Shown: positions 8,758 to 17,187 of the stretch, piece after piece
Position numbering within the stretch: position 1 is the stretch's first letter
Layout: each line of letters begins with the position of its first letter
Assembly: GCF_900143545.1 (NCBI RefSeq)
Contig: NZ_FREV01000005.1
Location: 1 to 64,000, forward strand
Direction: 5' to 3'
Origin: Loktanella sp. Alg231-35
GTDB taxonomy: Bacteria; Pseudomonadota; Alphaproteobacteria; Rhodobacterales; Rhodobacteraceae
DNA length: 64,000 nucleotides
Notes under the pieces: model-generated
Databases searched by the model: none
What the model was told of the DNA's origin: nothing
The model's input: only the letters and a program-made list of their open reading frames with translations
Made by a program: the position numbers and the translations under genes

Positions 8758-10319
8758 GATGTTTCCTCGCAAATTTTGGCTCGAAGGGTCAGTGCGTCTT
8801 TCAGCGTGAAGTGCGACCTTTGGCCATCACCGGGCAGACGATCCGGGAAATCAGACCGTTCATGTGCGCCGCGACTTTCTTCGCGACACAGCGCTGAGGC
8901 CGCGATCAAGGTGGCCGTCGCGGTCATGTTGAGAAACGAGACGCTGGCCCCAAAAGTTGCCTCAAGCTCCGCAATCTTACGCAAAGCTCTCTTGAGACTG
9001 CTGGCGTCCCGCACAACGCCAACATGGGCGGTCATTGTCTGGCGCAATTCGGCGACGGCTTTTGCGTCGGGCGGCGTGCTGCCATCTTCGAAAGTGATGT
9101 TGATCTGAGGAGAAGCACGTTCAGGCACGTAGGCTGCAATATTCGTGGCGCAAATGCGCGCGAAGACGAGCGCCTCCAGCAATCCGTTTGACGCCAGGCG
9201 ATTGGCCCCGTGCAAACCCGTCGACGACGCCTCACCGCAGACCCACAGATTGCCAAGCGATGCGCGGCCTTCCGTATCCGTTCGAATGCCGCCCATGTGG
9301 TAATGGGCCGCAGCAGCCACTGGAATTGGCTCGCGTGCCGGGTCAATGTTGTTGCGAGCACAAGCCTTCGCAACGGCGGGAAACTCCGTTTTGATGGCCT
9401 CTCCCAGCACGTCGCGCGTGTCGAGCATCGGGCGAAGCCCTGCTTGGGATTGGGCAAAAATCTCACGGGCGACAACGTCACGCGGTGCAAGCTCTGCGTC
9501 GGGATGTACCGATTGCATGAACCGTTCGCCGCGGTTGTTGATCAGTGTCGCACCTTCACCGCGCAGAGCCTCTGAGGCCAGCGGCGATGGGTCTTCACCG
9601 ACGTCCAGCGCAGTTGGGTGGAATTGGACAAATTCGGCATCAGCAATCACCGCCCCTGCGCGCGCCGCCAGACCGATGACTTGACCACGAATACGTGGCG
9701 GATTTGTGGTCACGGCATAAAGCCCGCCAGAGCCACCGCCAGCCATCAATACGGCGTTGGCGCGCAGCATGACCGGCGCAGACCGCAGATTATCCGCTGA
9801 CTGTATGGCAATCCCCGTGACGTGGCTGTCTGTGACCTCTAGGTCCAGCGCCATTGTGCCTTCAAGAACCTGAATAGTTGGGGTTTGTCGGACTTCATCA
9901 ATCAGTGCTGCCATGATCTCAGCACCAGCTTGATCGCCTTTGACACGGACGACACGGGCAAAGCTATGTGCGGCCTCGCGCGACATCACATAGTCGCCGT
10001 TCTCGGTCCGATCAAAAGGCGTGCCCAATGCGGTCAATTTAAGGACATGTTCCCGTGCTTCTTGGGTGACAAGGTCAGCAACCTTGGGATCGACCGTGCC
10101 GTCGCCTGCCTTCACGGTGTCGGCTGCGTGGCTCTGCGCACTATCCGCGGAATCCATGGCAGCCGCGACACCGCCCTGCGCCCAAGCTGAACTTGCGCCT
10201 TCGCCCAATTGCTCGGGTGAGATTATGACGACGGGGCGGGGCGCCAGCAAAAGCGCCGCATAGAGCGCACCGAGCCCAGCACCGACAATGACAATTCGGT
10301 CAGTTTGGATGGCTTTCAT
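8754..10319 (-). CDS. nadB: L-aspartate oxidase
   Basis: NadB is the FAD enzyme that oxidises L-aspartate to iminoaspartate for quinolinate synthesis. The 521-residue form starts with IVIVGAGLGALYAALL (the dinucleotide-binding GxGxxG), then has GEGASSAWAQGGVAAA, FVQFHPTAL and the C-terminal CGEASSTGLHGANRLASNGLLEA block shared with succinate dehydrogenase flavoproteins. The ATG at 10319 leaves a gap of five bases after the nadA stop; a TTG at 10328 would overlap that stop and is the alternative. It is the middle gene of the operon. Confidence 0.95.
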   Translation of the reverse strand: MKAIQTDRIVIVGAGLGALYAALLLAPRPVVIISPEQLGEGASSAWAQGGVAAAMDSADSAQSHAADTVKAGDGTVDPKVADLVTQEAREHVLKLTALGTPFDRTENGDYVMSREAAHSFARVVRVKGDQAGAEIMAALIDEVRQTPTIQVLEGTMALDLEVTDSHVTGIAIQSADNLRSAPVMLRANAVLMAGGGSGGLYAVTTNPPRIRGQVIGLAARAGAVIADAEFVQFHPTALDVGEDPSPLASEALRGEGATLINNRGERFMQSVHPDAELAPRDVVAREIFAQSQAGLRPMLDTRDVLGEAIKTEFPAVAKACARNNIDPAREPIPVAAAAHYHMGGIRTDTEGRASLGNLWVCGEASSTGLHGANRLASNGLLEALVFARICATNIAAYVPERASPQINITFEDGSTPPDAKAVAELRQTMTAHVGVVRDASSLKRALRKIAELEATFGASVSFLNMTATATLIAASALCREESRGAHERSDFPDRLPGDGQRSHFTLKDALTLRAKICEETS

Positions 10320-10324
10320 TTCGC

Positions 10325-11374
10325 TCAAAGGCCCAGTTTGCGCGATAGGTCGATCATGGCCTGAACGGATTGGCGCGCTTTTTCAGCGACACTTGGATCC
10401 ACGAAAACTTCATTTTCACCGCTGTGCAGCACCCAGAGAATTTTTTCGAGCGATATCTTCTTCATGTAGGGGCACATGTTGCAGGGGCCCACGAATTCCA
10501 CCTCTGGCAACTGATCCGCAATATTGGACGCCATCGAACATTCGGTGATCAGCAACGCCTTTTCTGGTTTGCGGTCTGTGACGTACTTGAGAATCCCACT
10601 GGTCGACCCAGAGAAATCAGCTTCTGCGACGACGTCTGGTGGGCACTCTGGATGCGCGATCAATTCGGTGCCCGGATTCCACTCTCTGAACTCTCGCAGA
10701 TCTTTGGCTGTGTATTGTTCATGCACGATGCAAGAGCCGGGCCAATACACCACCTTCTTATGGGTTTGGTTGGCAATGTTCTGCGCCAGATACTGATCCG
10801 GCGTCATGATGACCGTATCGCTTTCCATCGCATTGACGATCTGAAGCGCATTTGAGGACGTGCAGCAAATGTCCGAAGCGGCTTTCACCTCGGCTGTCGT
10901 ATTCACATAGGTCACGACGGGTGCGCCGGGGTATTTCGCGCGCATTTCTTCGATACCATCGGCGGTGATGCTCTCGGCGAGGGAACAGCCTGCGTCCATG
11001 TCGGGCATCAGAACGGTTTTCTCCGGGCTCAGGATTTTGGACGTTTCCGCCATAAAATGAACGCCTGCCTGAACAATGACCTGTGCTTCGACTTCACTCG
11101 CCTTCATTGCAAGTTGCAAGCTGTCGCCGACAAAGTCGGACACCCCATGAAAAATCTCGGGCGTCATGTAGTTATGCCCAAGAATGACGGCATTGCGTTC
11201 TTGTTTTAGGGCATTGATCGCTCTGACATAGGGCGCAAAAGTTATCCAGTCTGGCGGCGTCACGACCCGAGACATGCGTGCATAGGTACTCTCTAGGGCC
11301 TCAGCGCAGTCTTGCGATGGCTCCAGGTCATAATGGTCCGCAAGGACAGTGCGAACACGCGAAATATTTAACAT
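10325..11374 (-). CDS. nadA: Quinolinate synthase A
   Basis: NadA condenses iminoaspartate with dihydroxyacetone phosphate to quinolinate using a [4Fe-4S] cluster. The 349-residue form starts MLNISRVRTVLADHY. I chose the ATG at 11374 because AGGAG lies nine bases upstream; a longer in-frame start at 11431 lacks one. Conserved pieces include ILGHNYMTPEI, AETSKILSPEKTVLMPD and CTSSNA, and the cluster-binding cysteines are near GPCNMCPYMKKI. It is the first gene of nadABC, and its promoter should lie in the 123-base gap before pmtA. Confidence 0.96.
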   Translation of the reverse strand: MLNISRVRTVLADHYDLEPSQDCAEALESTYARMSRVVTPPDWITFAPYVRAINALKQERNAVILGHNYMTPEIFHGVSDFVGDSLQLAMKASEVEAQVIVQAGVHFMAETSKILSPEKTVLMPDMDAGCSLAESITADGIEEMRAKYPGAPVVTYVNTTAEVKAASDICCTSSNALQIVNAMESDTVIMTPDQYLAQNIANQTHKKVVYWPGSCIVHEQYTAKDLREFREWNPGTELIAHPECPPDVVAEADFSGSTSGILKYVTDRKPEKALLITECSMASNIADQLPEVEFVGPCNMCPYMKKISLEKILWVLHSGENEVFVDPSVAEKARQSVQAMIDLSRKLGL

Positions 11375-11497
11375 TTTTGGGATCTCCTGCCGAATCGGAT
11401 TTTCAATACACAACCGCCCCTCATAGGCCAATGGCTCAGTCGCTTGTCGGCGTCTACAGGTCTACTTTTGGAACCGGTGCTGCGAAGAATAGACGCG

Positions 11498-12121
11498 TCA
11501 GTTCGCGTCTTTTTGCAACACCAGAAACGTCATCATGCCCAAGGGTGGCAGCGATCTTTGTTCAACAACCGAAGTGTTGGATTCTTTTAGAACTGTGCTG
11601 ATTTCAAAATCCGAATGCCAACCTAGAAGGTTGGCAAACGGGGCCGTTAGCCGCTCGATCCAGGCCAACAGGCCACGTTCTCTGGCGAAGTGATTTGTTA
11701 TGACAATGCGGCCACCGGGTTTGCAGACCCGCGCCATCTCGGCCATGACCTTTTCGGGTTCAGGAACCACTGATATGATGTGCATCGCCGCGACGACATC
11801 AAACGACGCGTCCGGAAAGTCGAGGTCGCGCGCATCCATCTGGACGAGGTTTCGGACCTGTTTCAGGTCGAGCTGATCAGTTTTGGCTTGCGCCTTGGCC
11901 AACATATCTTCGCTGAAATCAATTCCGGTTACGGCCAAGTTGGGGCGATATCTCGGCAAAGCTAGGCCGGTGCCGACCCCGACCTCAAGAACGGTCTCGG
12001 CATCTTGCGCATTGATATATTCGACTGTTTTACACCGCCCGACATTTGTAATGGCGCCGAACGTTCTATCGTAAATCGGCGCCCAACGCGCGTATGAAGT
12101 TTTAATGGCTTTGAGTTCCAA
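11498..12121 (-). CDS. pmtA: Phosphatidylethanolamine N-methyltransferase (PmtA-type)
   Basis: A 207-residue class I SAM methyltransferase with the binding loop VLEVGVGTGLALPRY at residues 44-58 and acidic VTGIDFSEDML after it. Its size, start and position next to pssA and psd fit the Rhodobacter-type PmtA, which methylates phosphatidylethanolamine toward phosphatidylcholine. It lies four bases downstream of pssA, so it is probably the last gene of a psd-pssA-pmtA operon. The substrate is inferred from context, because many small SAM methyltransferases look alike. Confidence 0.82.
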   Translation of the reverse strand: MELKAIKTSYARWAPIYDRTFGAITNVGRCKTVEYINAQDAETVLEVGVGTGLALPRYRPNLAVTGIDFSEDMLAKAQAKTDQLDLKQVRNLVQMDARDLDFPDASFDVVAAMHIISVVPEPEKVMAEMARVCKPGGRIVITNHFARERGLLAWIERLTAPFANLLGWHSDFEISTVLKESNTSVVEQRSLPPLGMMTFLVLQKDAN

Positions 12122-12125
12122 GACG

Positions 12126-12884
12126 TTATCCTTTGGTTTCCCGTGAATTGGGGGAGGTGAGGTAGGCCCAGATCAGGCACCCAATATATGCCAGTGCAAG
12201 CACGGTGAGCGTTGCCCAAAGGTAGGTCAGCAACGCCGCTGTTAGAATGGCAGCACCCAACAGGAAGAATTTGGCATTGGCGCGATCTATCGCGACATTC
12301 TTGAAAGAGTATGTAGGCGTTTGGCTGATCATCAAAAATCCAATCAGGCAGATGTGAAGCGCGCCAATCACAGGCGGGATCAAAGGCAGGTCAGAAATGG
12401 CGAATGAGACAATCATCGGCAGCAGTACAAGAATGGCTCCGGCGGGCGACGGGATGCCCACAAAGAAATCCGAAGGTGGGTCATCATTTTCTGAACGGCT
12501 GCTGACGTTGAAGCGCGCGAGCCGCAGCAGGCAGCAGGTTGTATAGATCAATACGGCAATCCACCCAGCGCTTCGAAAATCCTGAAACAACCAGCTGTGC
12601 ATGATCAAAACCGGGGCGACGCCAAAGTTGACGAAATCGGCCAAAGAATCGAGTTCGGCCCCAACCTCGCTGCAGCGGTTCATCAATCGCGCCAATCGAC
12701 CATCCAAGCCGTCCAAAACACAGGCCACCAGAACAAGGCGCACCGCCATTTCAAAGTCGCGTTCATAGCCGAAACGGATCGCCGTAAGTCCGGCGCAAAC
12801 AGCCGCGATTGTTAGCAGATTTGGCAGCAGATGGATGACCCGAACATTGGGTTGATTTGCGGATTCTGGCGGCTCAGCGGCCAT
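12126..12884 (-). CDS. pssA: CDP-diacylglycerol-serine O-phosphatidyltransferase
   Basis: PssA makes phosphatidylserine from CDP-diacylglycerol and serine in the inner membrane. The 252-residue protein has the CDP-alcohol phosphatidyltransferase motif from DGLDGRLAR (near 58) through AELDSLADF (near 77), which gives the expected DG-AR-G-D-D spacing, and about seven hydrophobic segments. It starts three bases after the psd stop and is followed four bases later by pmtA, so the three lipid genes form one minus-strand unit. Confidence 0.95.
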   Translation of the reverse strand: MAAEPPESANQPNVRVIHLLPNLLTIAAVCAGLTAIRFGYERDFEMAVRLVLVACVLDGLDGRLARLMNRCSEVGAELDSLADFVNFGVAPVLIMHSWLFQDFRSAGWIAVLIYTTCCLLRLARFNVSSRSENDDPPSDFFVGIPSPAGAILVLLPMIVSFAISDLPLIPPVIGALHICLIGFLMISQTPTYSFKNVAIDRANAKFFLLGAAILTAALLTYLWATLTVLALAYIGCLIWAYLTSPNSRETKG

Positions 12885-12887
12885 GAT

Positions 12888-13580
12888 CTAGTCCGCCCGC
12901 CCAATGCGTGCAGGCTCAGCCGTAGTAAGATCAGCAAGAACAGTTTCCCCCGCGATCATGCCTTGTCCGAGGCAGACCATAGGTGCGACACCATCAGGCA
13001 GGTAAACATCCAAACGAGAGCCAAAGCGTATCAGGCCAAACCGCTCGCCGGTCAATAAAGTGTCGCCTTTGGCGGAAAAACAGACAATCCGACGTGCTAC
13101 CAGCCCTGCTATTTGCACCACGGCAAGCTGCCTTCCGTCGGCCATATCAATGCACAGGCTGTTGCGCTCATTGTCGGCGCTGGCCTTGTCCAGCGACGCA
13201 TTGAAGAACTTTCCCGGACGATATGCGATCGCCGAAACCTGACCCGCGATAGGGGCGCGGTTCACGTGGCAATTGAAAACACTCATGAAAACACTGACGC
13301 GGGTCAGGGCCACGTCGGGCATGCCGAGCTCAGCCGGTGGGATGGCCTTCTCAATAAGAGAGACGACGCCGTCGGCCGGACTAACGATCAGACCTTCGCG
13401 CGTCGGTGTGACGCGCACGGGGTCGCGAAAAAAGTAATAACACCAGATCGTCAGCCCAACACCAATCCAACCTAAGAAAGAAGCCACAAGGAAAAGTAAA
13501 AGCGTGACGGCAGCAAAGATGGCTACAAATCTGCGACCTTCGGGATGCATCGGCTTAATGAACGTGTCACGCATCTTCAT
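12888..13580 (-). CDS. psd: Phosphatidylserine decarboxylase (short type)
   Basis: Psd converts phosphatidylserine to phosphatidylethanolamine. The 230-residue length matches the short proenzyme class found in alphaproteobacteria. An N-terminal membrane anchor (residues 17-50) is followed by [22 protein letters not shown] and the self-cleavage region [11 protein letters not shown], with the pyruvoyl-forming serine near residue 188. It is the first gene of the psd-pssA-pmtA operon. The start is uncertain between two ATGs two codons apart; neither has a strong ribosome site. Confidence 0.95.
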   Translation of the reverse strand: MKMRDTFIKPMHPEGRRFVAIFAAVTLLLFLVASFLGWIGVGLTIWCYYFFRDPVRVTPTREGLIVSPADGVVSLIEKAIPPAELGMPDVALTRVSVFMSVFNCHVNRAPIAGQVSAIAYRPGKFFNASLDKASADNERNSLCIDMADGRQLAVVQIAGLVARRIVCFSAKGDTLLTGERFGLIRFGSRLDVYLPDGVAPMVCLGQGMIAGETVLADLTTAEPARIGRAD

Positions 13581-13615
13581 AGGGGTGTCTCAATACTCTG
13601 TGTAATACCCGCTAC

Positions 13616-13897
13616 CTATAAGGTTAAGCCTAGCCCCTGCAACTCAATTGAGAGAGGAGTGGCGGGATAGAACTTGGACCAGTCGTCTCTATTTGGAATC
13701 AGCCCGCAAAGCTGTAGAACTGTATGTTCTTTGACGCGGCGGCAGCGAAAATCAACTTTGTCCCGCAATGCCCTGCATAAATATAGATGATTGGGTCGGT
13801 CAAATATACAATCGCCATATTTTGCCTCATAGGCAGCGGCTTGCAGCGCACCAATAACAAACTGTTCGTCATCTCTCTTGAGATTGTCCAGCCCCAT
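13616..13897 (-). CDS. Hypothetical protein cut by or starting at an IS edge
   Basis: An open frame of 93 residues (MGLDNLKRDDEQFVIGALQA at the start, LCGLIPNRDDWSKFYP later) fills the gap between psd and the IS. The frame runs on into the IS, where it is meaningless, so the ATG at 13897 is only the first one outside the element. No good ribosome site is visible. Its composition looks protein-like, with HLYLCRALRDKVDFRCRRV in the middle. It may be the C-terminal part of a gene interrupted by the insertion. I do not recognise a family. Confidence 0.4.
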   Translation of the reverse strand: MGLDNLKRDDEQFVIGALQAAAYEAKYGDCIFDRPNHLYLCRALRDKVDFRCRRVKEHTVLQLCGLIPNRDDWSKFYPATPLSIELQGLGLTL

Positions 13898-13899
13898 TT

Positions 13900-14706
13900 C
13901 TATGGGCCACTTTTGAGCAATGTTTCTGGAATTGGCGGACGCATGTTTAAAGCCTGATGGGGTCGAACACGATTGTACTGTCTGAGCCATGTATTGATGA
14001 CGATCTGTGCCTGTTTCGTGGTGTGGAACCATTCAGCATTCAGGACTTCTCGGCGCAGCGTGCCATTGAAGCGCTCGTTGTATCCGTTCTCCCAGGGTGA
14101 CCCCGGGTATATCTGGATCGGCTTAATCCCGACCTTTCTCAGCCAGTCTTGTAGTGCTGTTGCGATGAACTCTGAGCCATTGTCCGAACGAATGTATACG
14201 GGTTTCCCGCGCCGCAAAAGCAGTGGGTAGAGCGCATCCAGCACATCCGCGCTGTTCATCTTTGGTTTGACCGCGACACACAGTGCCTCACGGGTATATT
14301 CATCCAGCACCGTGAGCATCTTGTAGGGCCGCCCGTTGCTCAGTTTGTCGTGCACAAAATCGACGCTCCAGATGTGATTGGGATGTTGCGGCCGCAGCCG
14401 GATGATTGAGCTGTCCTTGTGGTACAGTCGCCTGCGTTTCTTGTGTCGCCTTGGAAGTTGCAGGCCTTCTTCGCGCCACAGGCGTTCGATCTTCTTATGA
14501 TTGACGGGCCAGCCTTCGACTCGCAGTAGTTCCGCAACCTTACGATAGCCGTAGCGCCCATATTGCTTGGCCAATCGGATCATTGCCAGGCGCAACACCT
14601 CATCATCCGTGGAAACCGCTTGGTATTGCAACGTGCTTCGGGCCACGCCCAGAACCCGACATGTGCGCCGTTCAGAGGTTGCCAGCTTTTGTCGGCTGTG
14701 CACCAC
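13900..14706 (-). CDS. IS3-family transposase OrfB (DDE integrase)
   Basis: The 268-residue frame contains the HTH_21-like region (YGRYGYRKVAELLR) and the rve integrase core. The catalytic triad is visible as D in WSVDFVHD, D in IRSDNGSEF, and E in PWENGYNERFNG. The listed start is an internal GTG; in this family OrfB is normally made as an OrfAB fusion by -1 frameshifting, and the frame is open back to the slippery site at 14742-14748. Its TAG stop lies at the very edge of the element. Confidence 0.93.
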   Translation of the reverse strand: MVHSRQKLATSERRTCRVLGVARSTLQYQAVSTDDEVLRLAMIRLAKQYGRYGYRKVAELLRVEGWPVNHKKIERLWREEGLQLPRRHKKRRRLYHKDSSIIRLRPQHPNHIWSVDFVHDKLSNGRPYKMLTVLDEYTREALCVAVKPKMNSADVLDALYPLLLRRGKPVYIRSDNGSEFIATALQDWLRKVGIKPIQIYPGSPWENGYNERFNGTLRREVLNAEWFHTTKQAQIVINTWLRQYNRVRPHQALNMRPPIPETLLKSGP

Positions 14707-14729
14707 GGCCTGACGAAGCTGGTCTGTCG

Positions 14730-15017
14730 TCAGGCCTTCGGCTTTAAATAATCAAGGCTCTCTTTGAGGATCAGCTTATCCAACTCAAGCTCCGCCACGA
14801 TCTTCTTGAGCCGATCATTCTCTTTCTGAAGCGCCTTCAGATTGGCCATCTCCGATCGTCCCATGCCACCAAACCGTTTGCGCCATGTGTAATAGGTCGC
14901 GTCGCTGACACCAGCACTTCTGCAGGCCGTCGCTACATCTGAGCCAGACGCTAGGCTCAGTTCAATCTCACGCAAAAGCCGAAGAACATCTTCATCCGAG
15001 TACCGTTTCCGTGCCAT
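14730..15017 (-). CDS. IS3-family transposase OrfA (HTH)
   Basis: The 95-residue protein has a helix-turn-helix (ATACRSAGVSDATYYTWRKRFGG) and a C-terminal leucine-zipper-like helix (LKALQKENDRLKKIVAELELD). It binds the IS ends. The ATG at 15017 gives MARKRYSDED and has GGAG about ten bases upstream. The frame ends LDYLKPKA just past the slippery heptamer, so most ribosomes would produce OrfA and some OrfAB. Confidence 0.92.
   Translation of the reverse strand: MARKRYSDEDVLRLLREIELSLASGSDVATACRSAGVSDATYYTWRKRFGGMGRSEMANLKALQKENDRLKKIVAELELDKLILKESLDYLKPKA
14742..14748 (-). promoter_or_regulatory. Programmed -1 frameshift heptamer TTTAAAG
   Basis: On the minus strand the orfA codons TAT TTA AAG contain T TTA AAG in zero frame, a canonical X XXY YYZ slippery heptamer. 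A -1 shift here leads straight into the orfB frame (AEGLTTDQLRQAVVHSRQ) with no intervening stop. It lies four codons before the orfA stop. Confidence 0.8.
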
Positions 15018-15059
15018 CAATCCAATCTCCAAAACTAAGCCAACTTTGGCACAGTTTTA

Positions 15060-15254
15060 GGGGGCCAAGACATGCGCACAGAAGTACGCTCCAAACACGG
15101 TGACAGCCATCTGGGGCATGTGTTTACCGATGGACCGCGCGACAAAGGTGGCCTGCGCTACTGCATCAATTCCTCCAGCCTGCGGTTCATTCATCGCGAT
15201 GCGATGGACGGCGAAGGCTATGGCGCATTCATCGACCAAGTGGAGGACATATAA
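15060..15254 (+). pseudogene. msrB: C-terminal half of msrB, truncated at the IS
   Basis: From about 15069 the frame reads [19 protein letters not shown], then [20 protein letters not shown] and ends DQVEDI. This is the C-terminal half of peptide-methionine (R)-S-oxide reductase, with its catalytic Cys in RYCINS. The N-terminal half with the first zinc CxxC pair is missing, and the homology begins within some 20 bases of the inferred IS end. The stop overlaps the msrA start as TAATG, so this was a msrB-msrA operon. The fragment is unlikely to be active. Confidence 0.85.
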
Positions 15255-15760
15255 TGACTGAACGTGCAATTCTGGCTGGTGGTTGTTTCTGGGGTATGCA
15301 GGATTTGATCCGCAAACTTCCAGGCGTTGTATCCACTCGCGTTGGCTATACGGGTGGCGACGTGAAATTCGCCACCTACCGGAATCATGGAACCCACGCA
15401 GAGGGGATCGAAATCAACTTTGATCCGGCAAAAACCAGTTACCGCGCCCTTCTGGAGTTCTTTTTCCAGATCCACGACCCGTCAACGGCACTGCGCCAGG
15501 GCAATGATCGCGGAACGTCCTATCGCTCGGCGATCTATTACACCGACGAAGCTCAACGTGACGAGGCGTTGAACACGATTGCTGATGTTGATGCGTCTGG
15601 GCTGTGGCCTGGCAAAGTTGTGACCGAGGTTGAGCCTGCGAATGACTTCTGGGAGGCCGAACCGGAGCATCAGGATTATCTGGTCAACCGCCCCAATGGC
15701 TATACCTGCCACTTTGTCCGGCCGGATTGGGTTCTGCCGCGACGGCAAGCCGCCGAATAA
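15254..15760 (+). CDS. msrA: Peptide-methionine (S)-S-oxide reductase
   Basis: MsrA repairs methionine-S-sulfoxide in proteins. The 168-residue protein has the active-site GCFWGMQ with catalytic Cys11, GYTGG, the HAEGIEI segment and QYRSAIY-like TSYRSAIYY, ending [13 protein letters not shown]. The start overlaps the stop of the truncated msrB. The original operon promoter was probably lost upstream with the msrB 5' end, so present transcription may begin inside the msrB remnant or the IS edge. Confidence 0.96.
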   Translation: MTERAILAGGCFWGMQDLIRKLPGVVSTRVGYTGGDVKFATYRNHGTHAEGIEINFDPAKTSYRALLEFFFQIHDPSTALRQGNDRGTSYRSAIYYTDEAQRDEALNTIADVDASGLWPGKVVTEVEPANDFWEAEPEHQDYLVNRPNGYTCHFVRPDWVLPRRQAAE

Positions 15761-15839
15761 ATGCCGATACCTCCCCCCGTGTCCCGCGGGGGGCTGCCCT
15801 GAAATGGACTCAGGCATTTGCCTGATGAAAGGAGACACT

Positions 15840-16340
15840 ATGCAATTTGGTTCCCTCAATGGTCCGGCCCACGAACTGCGTGTTAGGAAATGGATCGACG
15901 GCAATGGCGACCTCATGGATAAGCCGCTGCAACTGGCTGATCTGGGTGATGGGTATAAGATCATCTATGCGTTTCAACACTGGTGCCCCGGTTGTCATTC
16001 ACGCGGGTTTCCTGCGCTGAAGTATTTGCACGACAACCTGAAAGACAAAGGGTTCAGCTTTGCAGCGATCCAAACTGTCTTTGAGGGGCCCAAGGTCAAC
16101 ACGTTCGACAAGCTGCGGATCAATCAGGAACAATACAGCCTGAAAATTCCGTTTGGCCATGATGTGCCCGCGGAAGGCGAACGGCACCCGTCGTTTATGG
16201 AGGATTACGTCTCTGGCGGCACGCCTTGGTTCACCGTGATCGACCCGCAGGGCAATGTCGTCTACGCTGATTTCCGGATCGATCCTGTGCGTTTCATGAA
16301 GGCGCTCAGAGCCGACGACGTCGAGTTCGAAAACGCCTAG
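15840..16340 (+). CDS. Thioredoxin-fold (TlpA/redoxin-like) protein
   Basis: A 166-residue protein with a CxxC redox site, HWCPGCHSRGFPALKYL, at residues 49-52, a central NTFDKLRINQEQY segment and the cis-Pro loop GGTPWFTVIDPQGNVVYADF. A good ribosome site (AAAGGAG) lies before the ATG at 15840. No signal peptide is present, so it looks cytoplasmic, unlike most TlpA proteins. It sits 79 bases after msrA and may supply reducing power to sulfoxide repair. The partner is inferred from location only. Confidence 0.85.
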   Translation: MQFGSLNGPAHELRVRKWIDGNGDLMDKPLQLADLGDGYKIIYAFQHWCPGCHSRGFPALKYLHDNLKDKGFSFAAIQTVFEGPKVNTFDKLRINQEQYSLKIPFGHDVPAEGERHPSFMEDYVSGGTPWFTVIDPQGNVVYADFRIDPVRFMKALRADDVEFENA

Positions 16341-16403
16341 CGACACCTTTGGCGGGGTGGCAATCGCCTCGCCAAACCTGCTTTGATTTGAAGAGGACGC
16401 CCG

Positions 16404-16706
16404 ATGACCAAACATGATCTCAAGTTGGGTTTCGGCAACGCCAACACCCGCAACCACCGCGTGGAAGAGGCGCTTCAAGCCGCTGAAGCGGGCGATATGG
16501 CTCCGTTCAGAAAACTGCTGGAAGCCCTTCGCCCCCCGTTCACCAAACCCGACGGACTTGAAGATTACGAAGGGCCAGCCCCCGCAGGCGCCGCGCCGAT
16601 CTTGTCTGTTGCACTTGCCAGGTGCGGCGAAGCACAAAATCCGCCTGACCTGCCCGTTTCTGCTGCGGGTCCCGGTCACGCATCAGAATTGGTATGCGAA
16701 ATTTAA
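16404..16706 (+). pseudogene. SelO (YdiU) C-terminal remnant
   Basis: Residues 14-65 of this frame, [20 protein letters not shown] then [20 protein letters not shown] and [11 protein letters not shown], match the C-terminal segment of protein adenylyltransferase SelO (about 480 residues). The kinase-like catalytic domain is absent. The normal ending (PYxTFCGT) is replaced by an unrelated tail, consistent with a downstream frameshift. An ATG with GAAGAGG upstream opens the frame, so a 100-residue peptide might still be made. I infer a decayed gene. Confidence 0.6.
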
Positions 16707-16721
16707 TCTAGGGAAAAAGAA

Positions 16722-17186
16722 ATGACCGACGTAGCATTTGAAAACACGCGATTTGATCCCGATCAGATCGCGTTTCATGACATCGCCAAGCAAATGGCAA
16801 AATCGGTTGGATATACTGCTGATATGACAGTGGACGGCCAGCTCGCACAGCTATTGCGCCTGCGGGTTGCGCAGATGAACCCATGTTCCTACTGCCTAAT
16901 CCTGCACACACAAGCCGCCCACGACCAAGGCATCCATCCCGCAAAAACTGCGCATTTGGCAAGTTGGCAGGAAAGCACATTGTTCACGCCGTTCGAACAA
17001 GCCGCACTGGCCTATTGCGAGGGGCTCACCGCCTATGATCTCGCAGGTTTCGCGCCGCTGCATGACGCTTTAAGCGCATATTTCTCAGCCGTCGAAATTG
17101 CTGAAATCGCCGCCATCGTCATCAACATGAACTTGTGGACACGCCTGAAACTGGCACAAGGCGCAACACCGGTTTTGGGAAACTGA
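16722..17186 (+). CDS. AhpD/carboxymuconolactone decarboxylase-like protein
   Basis: A 154-residue all-helical protein with the AhpD-type site CSYCLILH (Cys55, Cys58, His62) followed by AHDQGIHPAKTAHLASW. Proteins of this group with the CxxCxxxH site act as alkylhydroperoxidase-like thiol enzymes. The stop is one base from the next start, so it is probably co-transcribed with the antiporter. A purine-rich AGGGAAAAAGAA lies before the ATG. The exact substrate is unknown; a redox role suits the msrA neighbourhood. Confidence 0.85.
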   Translation: MTDVAFENTRFDPDQIAFHDIAKQMAKSVGYTADMTVDGQLAQLLRLRVAQMNPCSYCLILHTQAAHDQGIHPAKTAHLASWQESTLFTPFEQAALAYCEGLTAYDLAGFAPLHDALSAYFSAVEIAEIAAIVINMNLWTRLKLAQGATPVLGN

Positions 17187-17187
17187 T

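Larger units (their letters stand above)
13903..15053 (-). mobile_element. IS3-family insertion sequence (about 1.15 kb)
   Basis: The element carries orfA and orfB on the minus strand with a -1 frameshift site between them. Its ends appear as imperfect inverted repeats: TGGGCCACTTTTG at the orfB side (13903) and TGTGCCAAAGTTGG, read inward, at the orfA side (15053). Both begin with TG, as usual in the family. The flanking bases show no direct repeat. If these ends are right, the orfB stop TAG (13900-13902) is supplied by the flanking DNA. Both reading frames are intact, so the element could be active. Exact ends need comparison with another copy. Confidence 0.8.

Noticed and set aside
13897..14032. 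N-terminal extension of the hypothetical protein into the IS
   Set aside because: These codons are the transposase sequence in another frame, so they are not part of the host gene.
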